Shown here: in pieces, positions 16,136 through 24,463 of the stretch
Layout of the letters: each line of letters starts with the position of its first letter
Numbering within the stretch: the stretch's first letter is position 1
Assembly (NCBI RefSeq): GCF_900109165.1
Contig: NZ_FNZF01000002.1
Coordinates: forward strand, 434,001-498,000
DNA length: 64,000 nt
Direction: 5' to 3'
From: Bhargavaea ginsengi
Lineage (GTDB): Bacteria > Bacillota > Bacilli > Bacillales_A > Planococcaceae
Notes under the pieces: model-generated
Database searches by the model: none
What the model was told of the DNA's origin: nothing
What the model saw: only the letters and a program-made list of their open reading frames with translations
Position numbers and translations under genes: made by a program

Positions 16136-17275
16136 CTAAACATCTTTGGTTTGATCCAAGAGAACCTTTCTTAATGCCGCAATGCGCTCCTTTTCGTACT
16201 TGCATTCCAGATAAAGAGAATGCCATTGGCCAAGTACAAGTTCAAGCTCCTCCAGGCAATTGTGGAGCTTCCCGGGCTGTTCATCCAAATATGCTAAATA
16301 AGCATCGCGGAACAATCTGGTGACTTTTTCGGCATCTCCGATCTGAACAAGCTTCAAACGGATTTCCGGTTCGGAAGTGAGCTTGCCGGCAGCATAAAGC
16401 ACATGGACCATAGCGATGTCTGCCATGTCCTGCAGTGGATCGATTTTCAGATACCGTTCGCGGAATGCGATTCCGCTGCCCAGAGCCTCGGCTTCTGACG
16501 GGTTTTCAGGTATGTAATAGGGAGACAATGACGCATACAAGGCAGGCGTCAGCGGATGATCAGGATGCCGCCTGATCAACTCCTCTGCTTGAGCAACTGT
16601 TTCCGGGCTCCAATCTGTCCCTTCAGTATCTTCCTGCATCAGACGGTAACTGATCAGCACCAGTTCCTTGCCCGGCGTTTTTCCCGAAAGCATGGACAAG
16701 TGCTTTCCATCCGTCATCATTCCCTTGCTGTCGGTTGGGATCAGGTTGGCTGCTCCCAGAAGGAGATTGACGATGGCAAATGTCAGAAGGATGCCGGATG
16801 GAAGGATAGTGTAAACGAGAGCAGTTGCAACGGCTGCCGCAACAATATTGGCTGCAGGACCGCCGGCCACATACCGTTTTAGCCCGGATTCCATCTGTTC
16901 CGAAGGTGTTTCGGCTGGAAACCGCAACATGGCACGCCCCAGGTAACCAAGTGCAGGCTTCTGAAAAATGATCCGGCTCCTTCCGCCTGACCGGATTATA
17001 ACAATCGGGCCGATACTCATATTCATGAACTTCATGCCTGAGAAGGATCCTGCGATGGCATGCCCGAATTCGTGGACGATCAGGGCAAGTACTGCACTAA
17101 TAACGATGGCGACCAGAATGACCAGTGTGCTTTTCAGATCGATGACAGGATCATGGATAAACAGATAAGGAAGGAACATCGGCCACAAGAGGACACCGAT
17201 GGCAAGGCCGGCCAGTGTTTGTCTGAGACTCTGCTTTTTGTGTCCTCTCTTCTTTTCTTTGGGTGCCGTCACCAA
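16136..17275 (-). CDS. M50 family (site-2 protease-like) membrane metallopeptidase
   Basis: This 379-residue protein has N-terminal membrane helices. The zinc motif HEFGH is at 68-72, the NPAAN-like segment reads AGGPAANI, and DGKHL supplies the third zinc-ligand Asp region. These are the three features of M50 intramembrane proteases. A C-terminal region of about 170 residues is soluble and helical, resembling a repeat-type interaction domain. The start is TTG 17275 (or GTG 17272), after AAGGAGG, overlapping the zinc-ribbon gene by 7 bp. Substrate unknown; regulated cleavage of a membrane signal protein is an inference. Confidence 0.8.
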   Translation of the reverse strand: MVTAPKEKKRGHKKQSLRQTLAGLAIGVLLWPMFLPYLFIHDPVIDLKSTLVILVAIVISAVLALIVHEFGHAIAGSFSGMKFMNMSIGPIVIIRSGGRSRIIFQKPALGYLGRAMLRFPAETPSEQMESGLKRYVAGGPAANIVAAAVATALVYTILPSGILLTFAIVNLLLGAANLIPTDSKGMMTDGKHLSMLSGKTPGKELVLISYRLMQEDTEGTDWSPETVAQAEELIRRHPDHPLTPALYASLSPYYIPENPSEAEALGSGIAFRERYLKIDPLQDMADIAMVHVLYAAGKLTSEPEIRLKLVQIGDAEKVTRLFRDAYLAYLDEQPGKLHNCLEELELVLGQWHSLYLECKYEKERIAALRKVLLDQTKDV

Positions 17276-17568
17276 ATCGGTTCCTCCTTATCCGTAAGTT
17301 CAATGAGTTGCGGGTAGATCAGATGAAAGACGGCTGCAATCAATGCCATTCCCCCAAACAGGGTCAGCCAGTTAAGGTCAAAAAACGCATTGAGGAGCAT
17401 TGGAATCAGAATCAAGAACGGCATATAAGCTCCGCGCTTTCTGGAAACGGAAGTCAGATGCTGTTCCTGCCTGCAGTTTGGACAGGTCATCGACGGCTTA
17501 AGGGTATACATCGCTCGCATTGTTTCCTTGAATGACCACTGATGACAACATGTTGCACAGACGGGCAT
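17269..17568 (-). CDS. zinc-ribbon membrane protein (TIGR04104-like)
   Basis: This 99-residue protein begins with a zinc ribbon: Cys4, Cys7 and Cys8 in the opening PVCATCCHQW, then CPNC at about 28-31. Two hydrophobic helices (about 49-64 and 70-87) follow. The layout matches the TIGR04104 putative zinc-finger membrane family of Bacilli. It overlaps the downstream M50 protease gene by 7 bp and starts 18 bp after the DUF1648 gene, so the three form an operon. Function unknown. Confidence 0.75.
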   Translation of the reverse strand: MPVCATCCHQWSFKETMRAMYTLKPSMTCPNCRQEQHLTSVSRKRGAYMPFLILIPMLLNAFFDLNWLTLFGGMALIAAVFHLIYPQLIELTDKEEPIW

Positions 17569-17586
17569 GAAGGTACCCCCCTTTCT

Positions 17587-18090
17587 TTATTTGTGCTTTA
17601 TCGAACGGATCATAAACACAATCATCGGAACAAACATCAGTACAAGGAAAACCGGAAGGAACATTATTCCGATCGAATCTTCGCCGCCATGCGCTACTTG
17701 AACTGTTTGATAGGTCAGGTAGATGAATACAAAAACGACGATGTTCTTCAGAACGTTCAGCATCATTCTGGAATTGCGGTACTGGAACTCAATATTGTGC
17801 TCATTCAGTTCCGCCAGGTAATTGTGCTTTTCGGGATATTTCTCAAGAATGGTCATTCCGATCCAGAGCAAGGCCGCGATGATGGGCAGCATCACAAGTG
17901 TCCATTTGGATTCCCAGCGGTCCACTTCTCCTGCCCCATTAAAGTGGGCAGGAACTTCAGCGGGCAGATCTCCCCACGTCAAGATCAGATAGCCGGTACC
18001 CGCGACAAACAACAGAATAGCAGCCCAGTCGAGTATTCGTTCCAATGCTGTTTTTGGAATGTCCAGTTTCGGACGATTATAGGTCTTCAC
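17587..18090 (-). CDS. DUF1648 domain membrane protein
   Basis: This is a membrane protein of about 167 residues with four helices. The DUF1648 signature, LPAEVPAHFNGAGEVDRW, follows the first helix. GTG at 18090 is preferred over GTG at 18099 because AGGGGTG acts as its ribosome site and overlaps the upstream codon. It is the first gene of a minus-strand operon with the zinc-ribbon and M50 proteins. DUF1648 occurs in SdpI-like immunity proteins and toxin-antagonist contexts, but the specific role here is unknown. Confidence 0.8.
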   Translation of the reverse strand: MKTYNRPKLDIPKTALERILDWAAILLFVAGTGYLILTWGDLPAEVPAHFNGAGEVDRWESKWTLVMLPIIAALLWIGMTILEKYPEKHNYLAELNEHNIEFQYRNSRMMLNVLKNIVVFVFIYLTYQTVQVAHGGEDSIGIMFLPVFLVLMFVPMIVFMIRSIKHK

Positions 18091-18177
18091 GCTTATCACC
18101 CCTGCTTTATTTACGCTTTGTCCCCTTTGCAGGTTTCAAGTTTTTCGTGCTCACCAGCCGTGTATTCCGGATTTCTA

Positions 18178-18206
18178 TTGCATAGAACTGTTGAAACGGG
18201 TATAGG
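18178..18206 (+). promoter_or_regulatory. candidate sigma-A promoter of the GT2 gene
   Basis: TTGCAT (18178-18183), a 17-bp spacer and TATAGG (18201-18206) lie 31 bp before the start codon. Confidence 0.55.
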
Positions 18207-18236
18207 ACAGTAACCAAGATACCGGGAGGAGGCACG

Positions 18237-18983
18237 ATGATGAATACTGCAATCATCATTCCCGCTTACAATCCGGATGACAGCCTGCCGGACTATATCA
18301 GCCAACTTAGGCAACAAGGGAATTACCGGATCATTGTTGTGAACGACGGAAGCGCCCTTCGGTCTTCGACGGTCTTTGATTCGATCCGTAAAATGAAGGG
18401 ATGTACCATACTTACCCACGAACGGAATCAGGGCAAGGGGGCAGCACTTAAAACCGCATTCCGTCATGTACTCGATCAATGCGAGGACGTCACTCATGTC
18501 GTGACAGCCGATGCAGATGGCCAGCATGCCGCCGGGGATGTCATCAGAGTAATGGCGGAGACCGAAAAGTCTATCCGTGGACTCGTGTTCGGCGTGAGGG
18601 ACTTTATCCACCCGGACATTCCGGCGAGAAGCCTGTTTGGAAATCGGATGACGTCCCGGCTGTTCCGCATGCTTTTTGGCAGGCGGCTCCACGATACACA
18701 GACCGGCCTCAGGGGCATCCCCCGAAGGGATCTCCATTGGCTCATGACCATCCGGGGCGATCGGTATGATTATGAAATGAACATGCTGATCCATGCCGTC
18801 CGGGAGGATCTCGATATCCGGGAAATCACCATTGAAACCATCTACCTGGACCACAATGCCAGCTCCCACTACCGTCCCGTACTCGATTCAATCCGGATCT
18901 TCGTGAAGATCTTCTCCGGCTATTTCAGCGGAAAGTCGCTGTATGTAAAACCTGCAGAAAAGAAAGTTGCAGAGGAAACCTAA
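18237..18983 (+). CDS. family 2 glycosyltransferase (dolichol-P-mannose synthase-like)
   Basis: This 248-residue protein has a GT-A fold. It has N-terminal IIIPAYNPD, the nucleotide-sugar site VVNDGS at about 34-39, and the acidic metal motif ADADGQH at 91-97. These resemble polyprenyl-phosphate glycosyltransferases. There is no C-terminal membrane helix pair, so it is probably peripheral. Two ATGs lie in tandem after GGGAGGAGG. It is monocistronic between promoter and terminator; acceptor and sugar are unknown. Confidence 0.82.
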   Translation: MMNTAIIIPAYNPDDSLPDYISQLRQQGNYRIIVVNDGSALRSSTVFDSIRKMKGCTILTHERNQGKGAALKTAFRHVLDQCEDVTHVVTADADGQHAAGDVIRVMAETEKSIRGLVFGVRDFIHPDIPARSLFGNRMTSRLFRMLFGRRLHDTQTGLRGIPRRDLHWLMTIRGDRYDYEMNMLIHAVREDLDIREITIETIYLDHNASSHYRPVLDSIRIFVKIFSGYFSGKSLYVKPAEKKVAEET

Positions 18984-18991
18984 AAACTGGT

Positions 18992-19026
18992 CAAGCCTGT
19001 CCGGAACATCCGGGCAGGCTTTTATT
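18992..19026 (+). terminator. terminator of the GT2 gene
   Basis: AGCCTGTCCGG and CCGGGCAGGCT arms, followed by TTTATT. Confidence 0.85.
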
Positions 19027-19038
19027 GATTGAACACAC

Positions 19039-19078
19039 AAAAGAGGCCGCGCAGCTTGGCTGACCGCGGGCGTCTTTT
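19039..19078 (-). terminator. probable terminator of the lipoprotein gene
   Basis: AAAAGA..CGCG and CGCG..TCTTTT imperfect arms lie 60 bp past the lipoprotein stop on the minus strand. Confidence 0.45.
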
Positions 19079-19137
19079 GAAGAGGAACATATTCTATATT
19101 CAATATTTACCCGATTATCCGTCAGGGAAACGTTGCG

Positions 19138-19893
19138 TCAGTGAGTGGTGGTACCGCTCATCTCGTCGAGGACCTCATCAGGAATATCAATGCCCTCTAC
19201 CTCGTTTATCCGGTCGTAATTCAGCTGATAGCTGATCGTTTCGGTCTGCCCTTTTTCCGTTCCGGTAACGGTATAGTAAAAACTTTTCATCATCGACGAT
19301 TTGTCATCAAGACGGACCTCCAACCGGCTCATTGCTGATTCCGGCTGGATATCTCTAAAAGAAATGGACAGCGTTTTACTGAAGGCCTCAAATACCTTCT
19401 GGCTATCTCCCTCGTATATCAGCGAGTTCCGTGCATCGGCTATGTCCAGTTCCCCTTCGATCTCCCGCAACAACTGTACGATGTCCATATAGCGGACCGA
19501 GGGCAGATCATTTGCAGTGATGTCTTCAGTGCTTTCGTTTGTCCATCCATCGCCCAGATTGACGACAAGACGTTCACCTGCCTGGTAATATTCCAGTACA
19601 GACGTATTCTCCCGGGATACGACTTCTGGCATTTTCTCGTATATTGCGTGCATCTCGGGCATATCAAAGTCTGCCACTTTGACCTTTCCCATGGTTGTTT
19701 CCTGCTTTCCGTCCGGGGTTTCCACTCCGATCTCAACATCCATTTCATAGGAGTCCACTTCTGAAATCGTGCCGAGCAGCTCACCAAACAGCTTGTTTCC
19801 AGATTTCTCTGCGCCGATTTCATCGTCAGCTTCTCCTCCTCCACACCCTGAAAGGAAGAGGATGAATATCAACAGTATCCATTGTTTTTTCAT
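19138..19893 (-). CDS. lipoprotein of unknown function
   Basis: This 251-residue protein has a type II signal: KK near the start, a hydrophobic core, then the lipobox LSGC with Cys17 as the lipidation site. The mature part is acidic and strand-rich, with a repeated threading such as SVLEYYQAGERLVVNLGDGW. It resembles LppX/LprG-like or DUF6612-type Bacillus lipoproteins. It is monocistronic. It would be anchored on the outer face of the membrane. No enzymatic motif is visible. Confidence 0.75.
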   Translation of the reverse strand: MKKQWILLIFILFLSGCGGGEADDEIGAEKSGNKLFGELLGTISEVDSYEMDVEIGVETPDGKQETTMGKVKVADFDMPEMHAIYEKMPEVVSRENTSVLEYYQAGERLVVNLGDGWTNESTEDITANDLPSVRYMDIVQLLREIEGELDIADARNSLIYEGDSQKVFEAFSKTLSISFRDIQPESAMSRLEVRLDDKSSMMKSFYYTVTGTEKGQTETISYQLNYDRINEVEGIDIPDEVLDEMSGTTTH

Positions 19894-19934
19894 CTGCGTC
19901 CCTCCTGCTGTCCGCTCTTACTTTACCCCCACGA

Positions 19935-19970
19935 GAAAAAAGGAACCTGCTGTTCGCAGATTCCCTTTTC
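19935..19970 (-). terminator. terminator of the DUF1801 gene
   Basis: Imperfect GGAAcCTGC/GCAGaTTCC arms with A and T runs, directly after the stop codon at 19971. Confidence 0.65.
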
Positions 19971-20399
19971 TTATTCGATGCCATCGGGGTATGTCTTTTC
20001 AAGAAAAGTAATGGAACTCAGGATGATCTCTTTCAGGACATCCTGGTCGATGTCATCGAGTTTATTGACATACACACACGACTTGCCGGAAGTGTGCTTT
20101 CCCAATCTGGAGAGCTGTTCTTCCCGTTCCGAATTGTCCACTGTCACGTAAAGGCTGATTTTTGCCTTTCGCGGGGAAAACCCGACAAGCGGCGAGTCCC
20201 CCTCATGACCCGTGGCATATTGATAGTGATACTTGCCGAATCCGATGATGCTCGGTCCCCACATCACTGCTTCCCTGCCGGTGGTTTCTGTAAATAAATC
20301 GAGGAGGCGATAGGCATCCTCTTTTTTCCGGGGATGCTCGATCTGCTCGATGAATTCGACAACACTGCTATCTGATGGTTTGGTTTTCTGCTCATACAT
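19971..20399 (-). CDS. DUF1801 domain protein
   Basis: This 142-residue cytoplasmic protein fits the DUF1801 (YdhG-like) family. It has the core MWGPSIIGFGKYHYQYATG, then SPRKAKISLYV, and a C-terminal helix with the conserved SGKSCVYVNKLDDID stretch. No catalytic role is established for the family. It starts 14 bp after the metA stop, so it may be read through from metA, and it has its own terminator. Confidence 0.85.
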   Translation of the reverse strand: MYEQKTKPSDSSVVEFIEQIEHPRKKEDAYRLLDLFTETTGREAVMWGPSIIGFGKYHYQYATGHEGDSPLVGFSPRKAKISLYVTVDNSEREEQLSRLGKHTSGKSCVYVNKLDDIDQDVLKEIILSSITFLEKTYPDGIE

Positions 20400-20413
20400 G
20401 AAAATCCACTCCT

Positions 20414-21322
20414 TTATTCCCAGACGTATGGCGTTTCTTGATACACATAGTAGTTAAGCCAGTTCGAGAATAGCAGGAACGTATGTGATCTCCACGTATT
20501 GAGCGGAATATTCTCCGGATCATCATCCGGAAAGTAATGCTCGGGGATGGCGGTGCCCAGTCCCTTATCTTGGTCTCGACGATACTCGATCGCGAGAGTG
20601 TCTGCGTCATACTCCAGATGCCCAGTGATCATAATATGCCTCTCGTCTTTTGAAAGGATGATAAAGGCACCCGCCTCATCCGATTCTGATAGAAGATGAA
20701 GCTCCGGGTGATTACGGATTTCTTCCGAGTCCACCTCGGTATAGCGTGAATGGGGCGCGACGAACAGGTCATTGAATCCACGCGCCAGCCGTACAGTCGG
20801 GTCTGAAATCGTATGCCTGTATACTCCGAAACATTTTTCCGGAAGCGGCCGCTTTCCAATTCCGTAGAAATGGTAAAGCGCTGCCTGTGCGCCCCAGCAG
20901 ATATTGAGGATTGACGTTACATTCTGGTCTGACCATTTAAAGATTTCTGTTAGTTCGTTCCAATAATTCACTTTTTCGAAATCCAGATGCTCGATCGGGG
21001 CACCCGTAATGATCATTCCGTCAAACCGCCGGTGCCTGACCTCATCGAACGTGACATAGAAAGCATCCAGATGTGACTTACTGGTATTTTTCGACTGATG
21101 GCTGGCCATCGTCATGAATGTGACATTCACCTGTAGAGGCGTATTGCCAAGCAAGCGCAGCAGCTGGAGTTCGGTCCGTTCCTTTTCCGGCATAAGGTTC
21201 AGGATCAGGATGTTCAGTGGCCGGATGTCCTGAGAAACCGCCCGGTCCGAGTCCATGACAAAGATTTTCTCCTCCTGCAGTTTTTTTGTAGCAGGAAGGT
21301 CTTTTGGTATGTTGATCGGCAT
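20414..21322 (-). CDS. metA: homoserine O-acetyltransferase (MetA family)
   Basis: This 302-residue enzyme of the MetA/HTS fold activates homoserine for methionine synthesis. The catalytic Cys142 lies in [18 protein letters not shown], and the His/Glu pair is in GHLEYD. Residue 111 is Glu (GAPIEHLDF). In the MetA family, Glu111 goes with acetyl-CoA use and Gly111 with succinyl-CoA, so acetylation is inferred. The ATG follows AAGGGGG. A candidate promoter, TTGCGG-18-TATAGA, lies upstream; the 113-bp leader is too short for a SAM riboswitch. Confidence 0.93.
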   Translation of the reverse strand: MPINIPKDLPATKKLQEEKIFVMDSDRAVSQDIRPLNILILNLMPEKERTELQLLRLLGNTPLQVNVTFMTMASHQSKNTSKSHLDAFYVTFDEVRHRRFDGMIITGAPIEHLDFEKVNYWNELTEIFKWSDQNVTSILNICWGAQAALYHFYGIGKRPLPEKCFGVYRHTISDPTVRLARGFNDLFVAPHSRYTEVDSEEIRNHPELHLLSESDEAGAFIILSKDERHIMITGHLEYDADTLAIEYRRDQDKGLGTAIPEHYFPDDDPENIPLNTWRSHTFLLFSNWLNYYVYQETPYVWE

Positions 21323-21435
21323 GTCCGATTTTCCCCCTTCTTGGCAGGTTGTCTATATGAAAGCATATGGATAAACCGCAATATCCAAATGATAGACGAT
21401 TCAGAGGCCGAATGGTAGGAGAAAGTTTCGGAACT

Positions 21436-22524
21436 TTAGATGACTTCGATCAATTTCGCCGGATCATTGCGGTGCAGCCGATAGTATTCCACTGCAGCAG
21501 GGATATAATCGGCAAAATCAGGGCATGTGATTCCGGAGGGTTTAAGATCCCTTTGTGCTTCTGTGCAATCATAGACTGCTTCCAGCCGGAAATAATCAAG
21601 TGTTTCCCTTTCCACCTTCACCCATCTGCGGAGCGGAGGGAATGACAGCATGATCCGGACCGTCGAATGAGGCATCGTGAATGAAGGCGCTTTCCCCGTC
21701 AGCGCCTCGGAAATCAGCCTGAAAGCTTCCCTCGCCTGATACGGGTTCGGATCGGTCAGATGGTAGACTTTATCAATTCCATCGGCATGACGGGAAAGAT
21801 ATACTGTGGCCTCGACCACATAATCTACAGGTACGAGGTTGATCAGCGCCTCGCCTTTGCCCACGTAAGGTATCGGCATCCGCGAGAATTTATCCAGATA
21901 GCGCATCATGAAATACGGGCCGTCAAACTTTGCGGTTTCACCGGTTTTTGAATCCCCTAGTACGATTCCAGGGCGGATGATGGTAGTCGGTATGCGGTCC
22001 CTCATGTACTGGACCAGCACTTCAGCATCATGTTTCGTCTTTTCATAATGGTTTTTAAATTCTTGGCCAAGCGCCAGCTCGTTTTCATAAATCGTACCCT
22101 TCCGGTCTCCGGATACATAAGCGGTGCTAAAATATACATAGCGTTCAATCGCTTTGCATTCCAAAACCCAGAGGTTCACATTCCTCGTCCCCGTAACATT
22201 CACTGACTGGGCGATGCGGTCATGTACGGCAAGATCGTAGATTGCCGCAAGATGAAAGACATGGGTCACCGTCTCTTTCAGGCGCTCGGATACTGCCTTT
22301 TCCAGTTTCAGATTGGTCTTTGTTATATCGCCGGCATGGATCCTGAATCGCTTGGTTCGTTTGTTTCCCTTGAGCCTCTGAACAATGCGCTCGGCCTCGG
22401 GAATGGCAGATTCATGGACGAGCAGCTCAAATTCGGACTCCGGCTCCTCTTCGGCCAGCCTGCTGATCAACCGGGTTGCGAGAAATCCCGGAAATCCCGT
22501 AAAAAAATATGTTCGCTTCACCAA
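21436..22524 (-). CDS. extended SDR, fatty-acyl/thioester reductase-like (NAD-binding 4)
   Basis: This 362-residue Rossmann protein carries TGFPGFLATRL at 9-19, a variant of TGxxGxxG in which the third Gly is Ala. It also has the NNAG-like LAAIYDL and an active-site Y-x-x-x-K in HYEKTKHD. It belongs to the male-sterility/thioester-reductase-like group of extended SDRs that reduce acyl thioesters or modify sugars and lipids. The start is TTG 22524 (or GTG 22521) after GGGGGAGG. Substrate unknown. It lies 113 bp upstream of metA. Confidence 0.8.
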   Translation of the reverse strand: MVKRTYFFTGFPGFLATRLISRLAEEEPESEFELLVHESAIPEAERIVQRLKGNKRTKRFRIHAGDITKTNLKLEKAVSERLKETVTHVFHLAAIYDLAVHDRIAQSVNVTGTRNVNLWVLECKAIERYVYFSTAYVSGDRKGTIYENELALGQEFKNHYEKTKHDAEVLVQYMRDRIPTTIIRPGIVLGDSKTGETAKFDGPYFMMRYLDKFSRMPIPYVGKGEALINLVPVDYVVEATVYLSRHADGIDKVYHLTDPNPYQAREAFRLISEALTGKAPSFTMPHSTVRIMLSFPPLRRWVKVERETLDYFRLEAVYDCTEAQRDLKPSGITCPDFADYIPAAVEYYRLHRNDPAKLIEVI

Positions 22525-22727
22525 CTCCTATATACCTCCCCCGTATCATCTCTTTCACGGACCCGTTGGAACGATTGACTATGCCGGTTTTTCAACGCAG
22601 ATGATCCCTATTCCTTCCCATTCAGAAAGAAAGTCAAAACAAGATGTGTTCTCACCTATTTCGACAGCCGTTTCACAATAGGCAGTACGGGGAAAATACA
22701 AACTATCACTGATTGGGAGGGTTCTAT

Positions 22728-22979
22728 ATGCCAGGAAAAAACAACAATGGTCCTGATAAGTACTTTGATGACCGGGCCGGGACAGACAATGCCAACTACC
22801 ACGTCGTACCGGACGATGGCAAATGGGCATTGAAAAAAGAAGGCGAAGAAAAGCAGATCCTGCAAGAGGATGACAAATCCCATGTGGTAGCCCGTGCCAA
22901 GAAGTTGGCGGAGGAATACGGAAGCATGGCCATCATCCATGATGATGACGGGAAAATCGAGGATCAGATTGAATATTGA
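22728..22979 (+). CDS. DUF2188 domain protein
   Basis: This 83-residue, highly polar cytoplasmic protein has the DUF2188 pattern: YHVVPDDGKWALKKEGEEK, then SHVVARAKKLAEEYGS, then HDDDGKI. ATG 22728 has GGGAGG upstream and is chosen over an in-frame TTG 15 nt earlier. It is monocistronic with a terminator. The family is widespread and uncharacterised. Confidence 0.85.
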   Translation: MPGKNNNGPDKYFDDRAGTDNANYHVVPDDGKWALKKEGEEKQILQEDDKSHVVARAKKLAEEYGSMAIIHDDDGKIEDQIEY

Positions 22980-22983
22980 CAGG

Positions 22984-23015
22984 CAAAGGCGGCCCGCAAG
23001 ACCGGTCCGCCTTTG
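22984..23015 (+). terminator. terminator of the DUF2188 gene
   Basis: CAAAGGCGG and CCGCCTTTG arms with a 14-nt loop. A TATAAT at 23017-23022 immediately downstream may be the czrA -10. Confidence 0.7.
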
Positions 23016-23051
23016 ATATAATGATGAAAATGTTATTAAGGAGGCAGCGAT

Positions 23052-23378
23052 ATGCAGGACGAAAACACCCCGAAGTTTTCCGACGACAAAGATCTTGATG
23101 AAGAGACCCTGTTTATCGTCTCCCAGACATTCAAGGCCCTGTCTGATCCGACAAGGCTTAGAATCCTGAACCTTCTTTCGGAGCATGAATATCCGGTCAA
23201 TGAGATCGCCTCCCGGCTTTCCCTTCTTCAGAGCACCGTATCCCATCAGCTGCGCTTTCTGAAAAACCTCCGGCTCGTCAAGTATCGCAGAGAGGGCACT
23301 TCACTCCATTATTCCATCGACGATGAACACGTAGTGGACTTGCTCCGTGAGGCGATCGATCACGCCAGACACCATTAA
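23052..23378 (+). CDS. czrA: ArsR/SmtB family zinc-sensing repressor, CzrA type
   Basis: This 108-residue winged-helix repressor has its HTH at about 45-72 ([19 protein letters not shown]). The alpha-5 metal site is complete: Asp91, His93, His104 and His107 have the same spacing as D84/H86/H97/H100 of Staphylococcus CzrA. It therefore should sense Zn(II) (or Co) and release DNA when metallated. Its expected target, a CDF zinc exporter, lies 2.7 kb away behind the FGE/sulfatase pair and carries a matching operator. The ATG has AAGGAGG. Confidence 0.9.
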   Translation: MQDENTPKFSDDKDLDEETLFIVSQTFKALSDPTRLRILNLLSEHEYPVNEIASRLSLLQSTVSHQLRFLKNLRLVKYRREGTSLHYSIDDEHVVDLLREAIDHARHH

Positions 23379-23410
23379 GGAGGTGACCCCTGTTCCACGG
23401 GTCACCTCCT
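23378..23410. terminator. 12-bp hairpin between czrA and the FGE gene
   Basis: AGGAGGTGACCC (23378-23389) pairs perfectly with GGGTCACCTCCT (23399-23410). T tracts are poor on both strands, but the stem separates two convergent genes. Confidence 0.65.
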
Positions 23411-24394
23411 ATTTGAATATCCCTTATCCGCAACACAACGAAATCCAATATTTCCGGTAGAACTTTCAGGTGTATTCGATGAACGGGCAGCTATACGGTA
23501 ACGATTGCAGTATGAATCGTGACACAAATAAGAACCGCCCTTCATCACCTTCACCATTCCTATTTCCGGACCGGCAGGATTATGGTTGCCGCTTCGGCGT
23601 TCTGTGAACCAGTCCGAGCACCACTCCCATACATTGCCGGACATATTATAAAGGCCGAAACCGTTTGGTGAATAGGCTCGGACTGGAGCCGTTCCCACAT
23701 AGCCGTCACCTGCCGTATTTCTCATCGGGAATTCTCCTTGCCAAATGTTGAACCGATGCTTTCCATCCGGCTTGAGCTCATCTCCCCAAGGATACTTTTT
23801 GGACTCAAGCCCCCCTCTTGCCGCATACTCCCATTCCGCCTCTGTTGGCAACCGTTTGCCGGCCCAGCTGCAGTAGGCCAGTGCATCCCGGTAAGAAACA
23901 TGCACGACAGGGTGATTCATACGTGCATCAATCACAGAGTCCGGACCTTCAGGATGCCGCCAGTCTGCCCCCGGAACGGCAAGCCACCATGGCGCCTGAG
24001 GAACACTTCCCATTACCGTTTCTGCAGACTTGTCACTGACCAGCAGATGAAAGACAAACGACCACCCCAACTGTTCAGCATCTGTTATATATCCCGTCTG
24101 ATCGACGAATTCGCAGAACGATGCATTCGTCACTGAAACAGGATCGATCAAAAACGAATCGACCGTTACCACGCGGACCGGCCCTTCCCCGTCTTGCGGA
24201 TAACCTTCCTCCTCCCCGGCGCCCATTCGAAATGAGCCGCCCGGAATATAAATCATGTCTTCCCGGTCAAGGGGCTTTCCGAACCGTTCTATGATTTGCG
24301 GCTTTTCCGGCCGTACAGTGACTTTTCGTCCTGGTGTGCAACAGCCGGCATCCGGATTTGTCAACTCGCCCACTTCCTTTCCGTTCTTCTGCAT
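23402..24394 (-). CDS. formylglycine-generating enzyme (SUMF1/FGE family)
   Basis: This copper- and O2-dependent oxidase converts a sulfatase Cys to formylglycine. The protein has about 330 residues, with the FGE-sulfatase fold throughout. Near the C-terminus the two active-site cysteines are kept as CHDSYC (about Cys291 and Cys296), followed by NRYRIAARSSNTPESSTGN and FRC, as in true FGEs. There is no signal peptide, so it works in the cytoplasm. The start at ATG 24394 is likely but its ribosome site is close; the frame remains open upstream. It is divergent from its substrate gene. Confidence 0.9.
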   Translation of the reverse strand: MQKNGKEVGELTNPDAGCCTPGRKVTVRPEKPQIIERFGKPLDREDMIYIPGGSFRMGAGEEEGYPQDGEGPVRVVTVDSFLIDPVSVTNASFCEFVDQTGYITDAEQLGWSFVFHLLVSDKSAETVMGSVPQAPWWLAVPGADWRHPEGPDSVIDARMNHPVVHVSYRDALAYCSWAGKRLPTEAEWEYAARGGLESKKYPWGDELKPDGKHRFNIWQGEFPMRNTAGDGYVGTAPVRAYSPNGFGLYNMSGNVWEWCSDWFTERRSGNHNPAGPEIGMVKVMKGGSYLCHDSYCNRYRIAARSSNTPESSTGNIGFRCVADKGYSNRR

Positions 24395-24463
24395 AGCCTT
24401 CCCTGTTTTGCCATCCGCGCAAACAGGGAAGAATAGCTGGAGAATACAATTGAGGTGATTCAA

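Noticed and set aside
21323-21435. SAM riboswitch before metA
   Set aside because: The 113-bp leader is too short and lacks the S-box motifs; only a promoter candidate and ribosome site are seen.
23378-23410. Stretch resembling the 16S rRNA 3' end (GTCACCTCCT)
   Set aside because: Only about 10 bases match and they form one arm of a perfect terminator-like stem; no other rRNA sequence is nearby.
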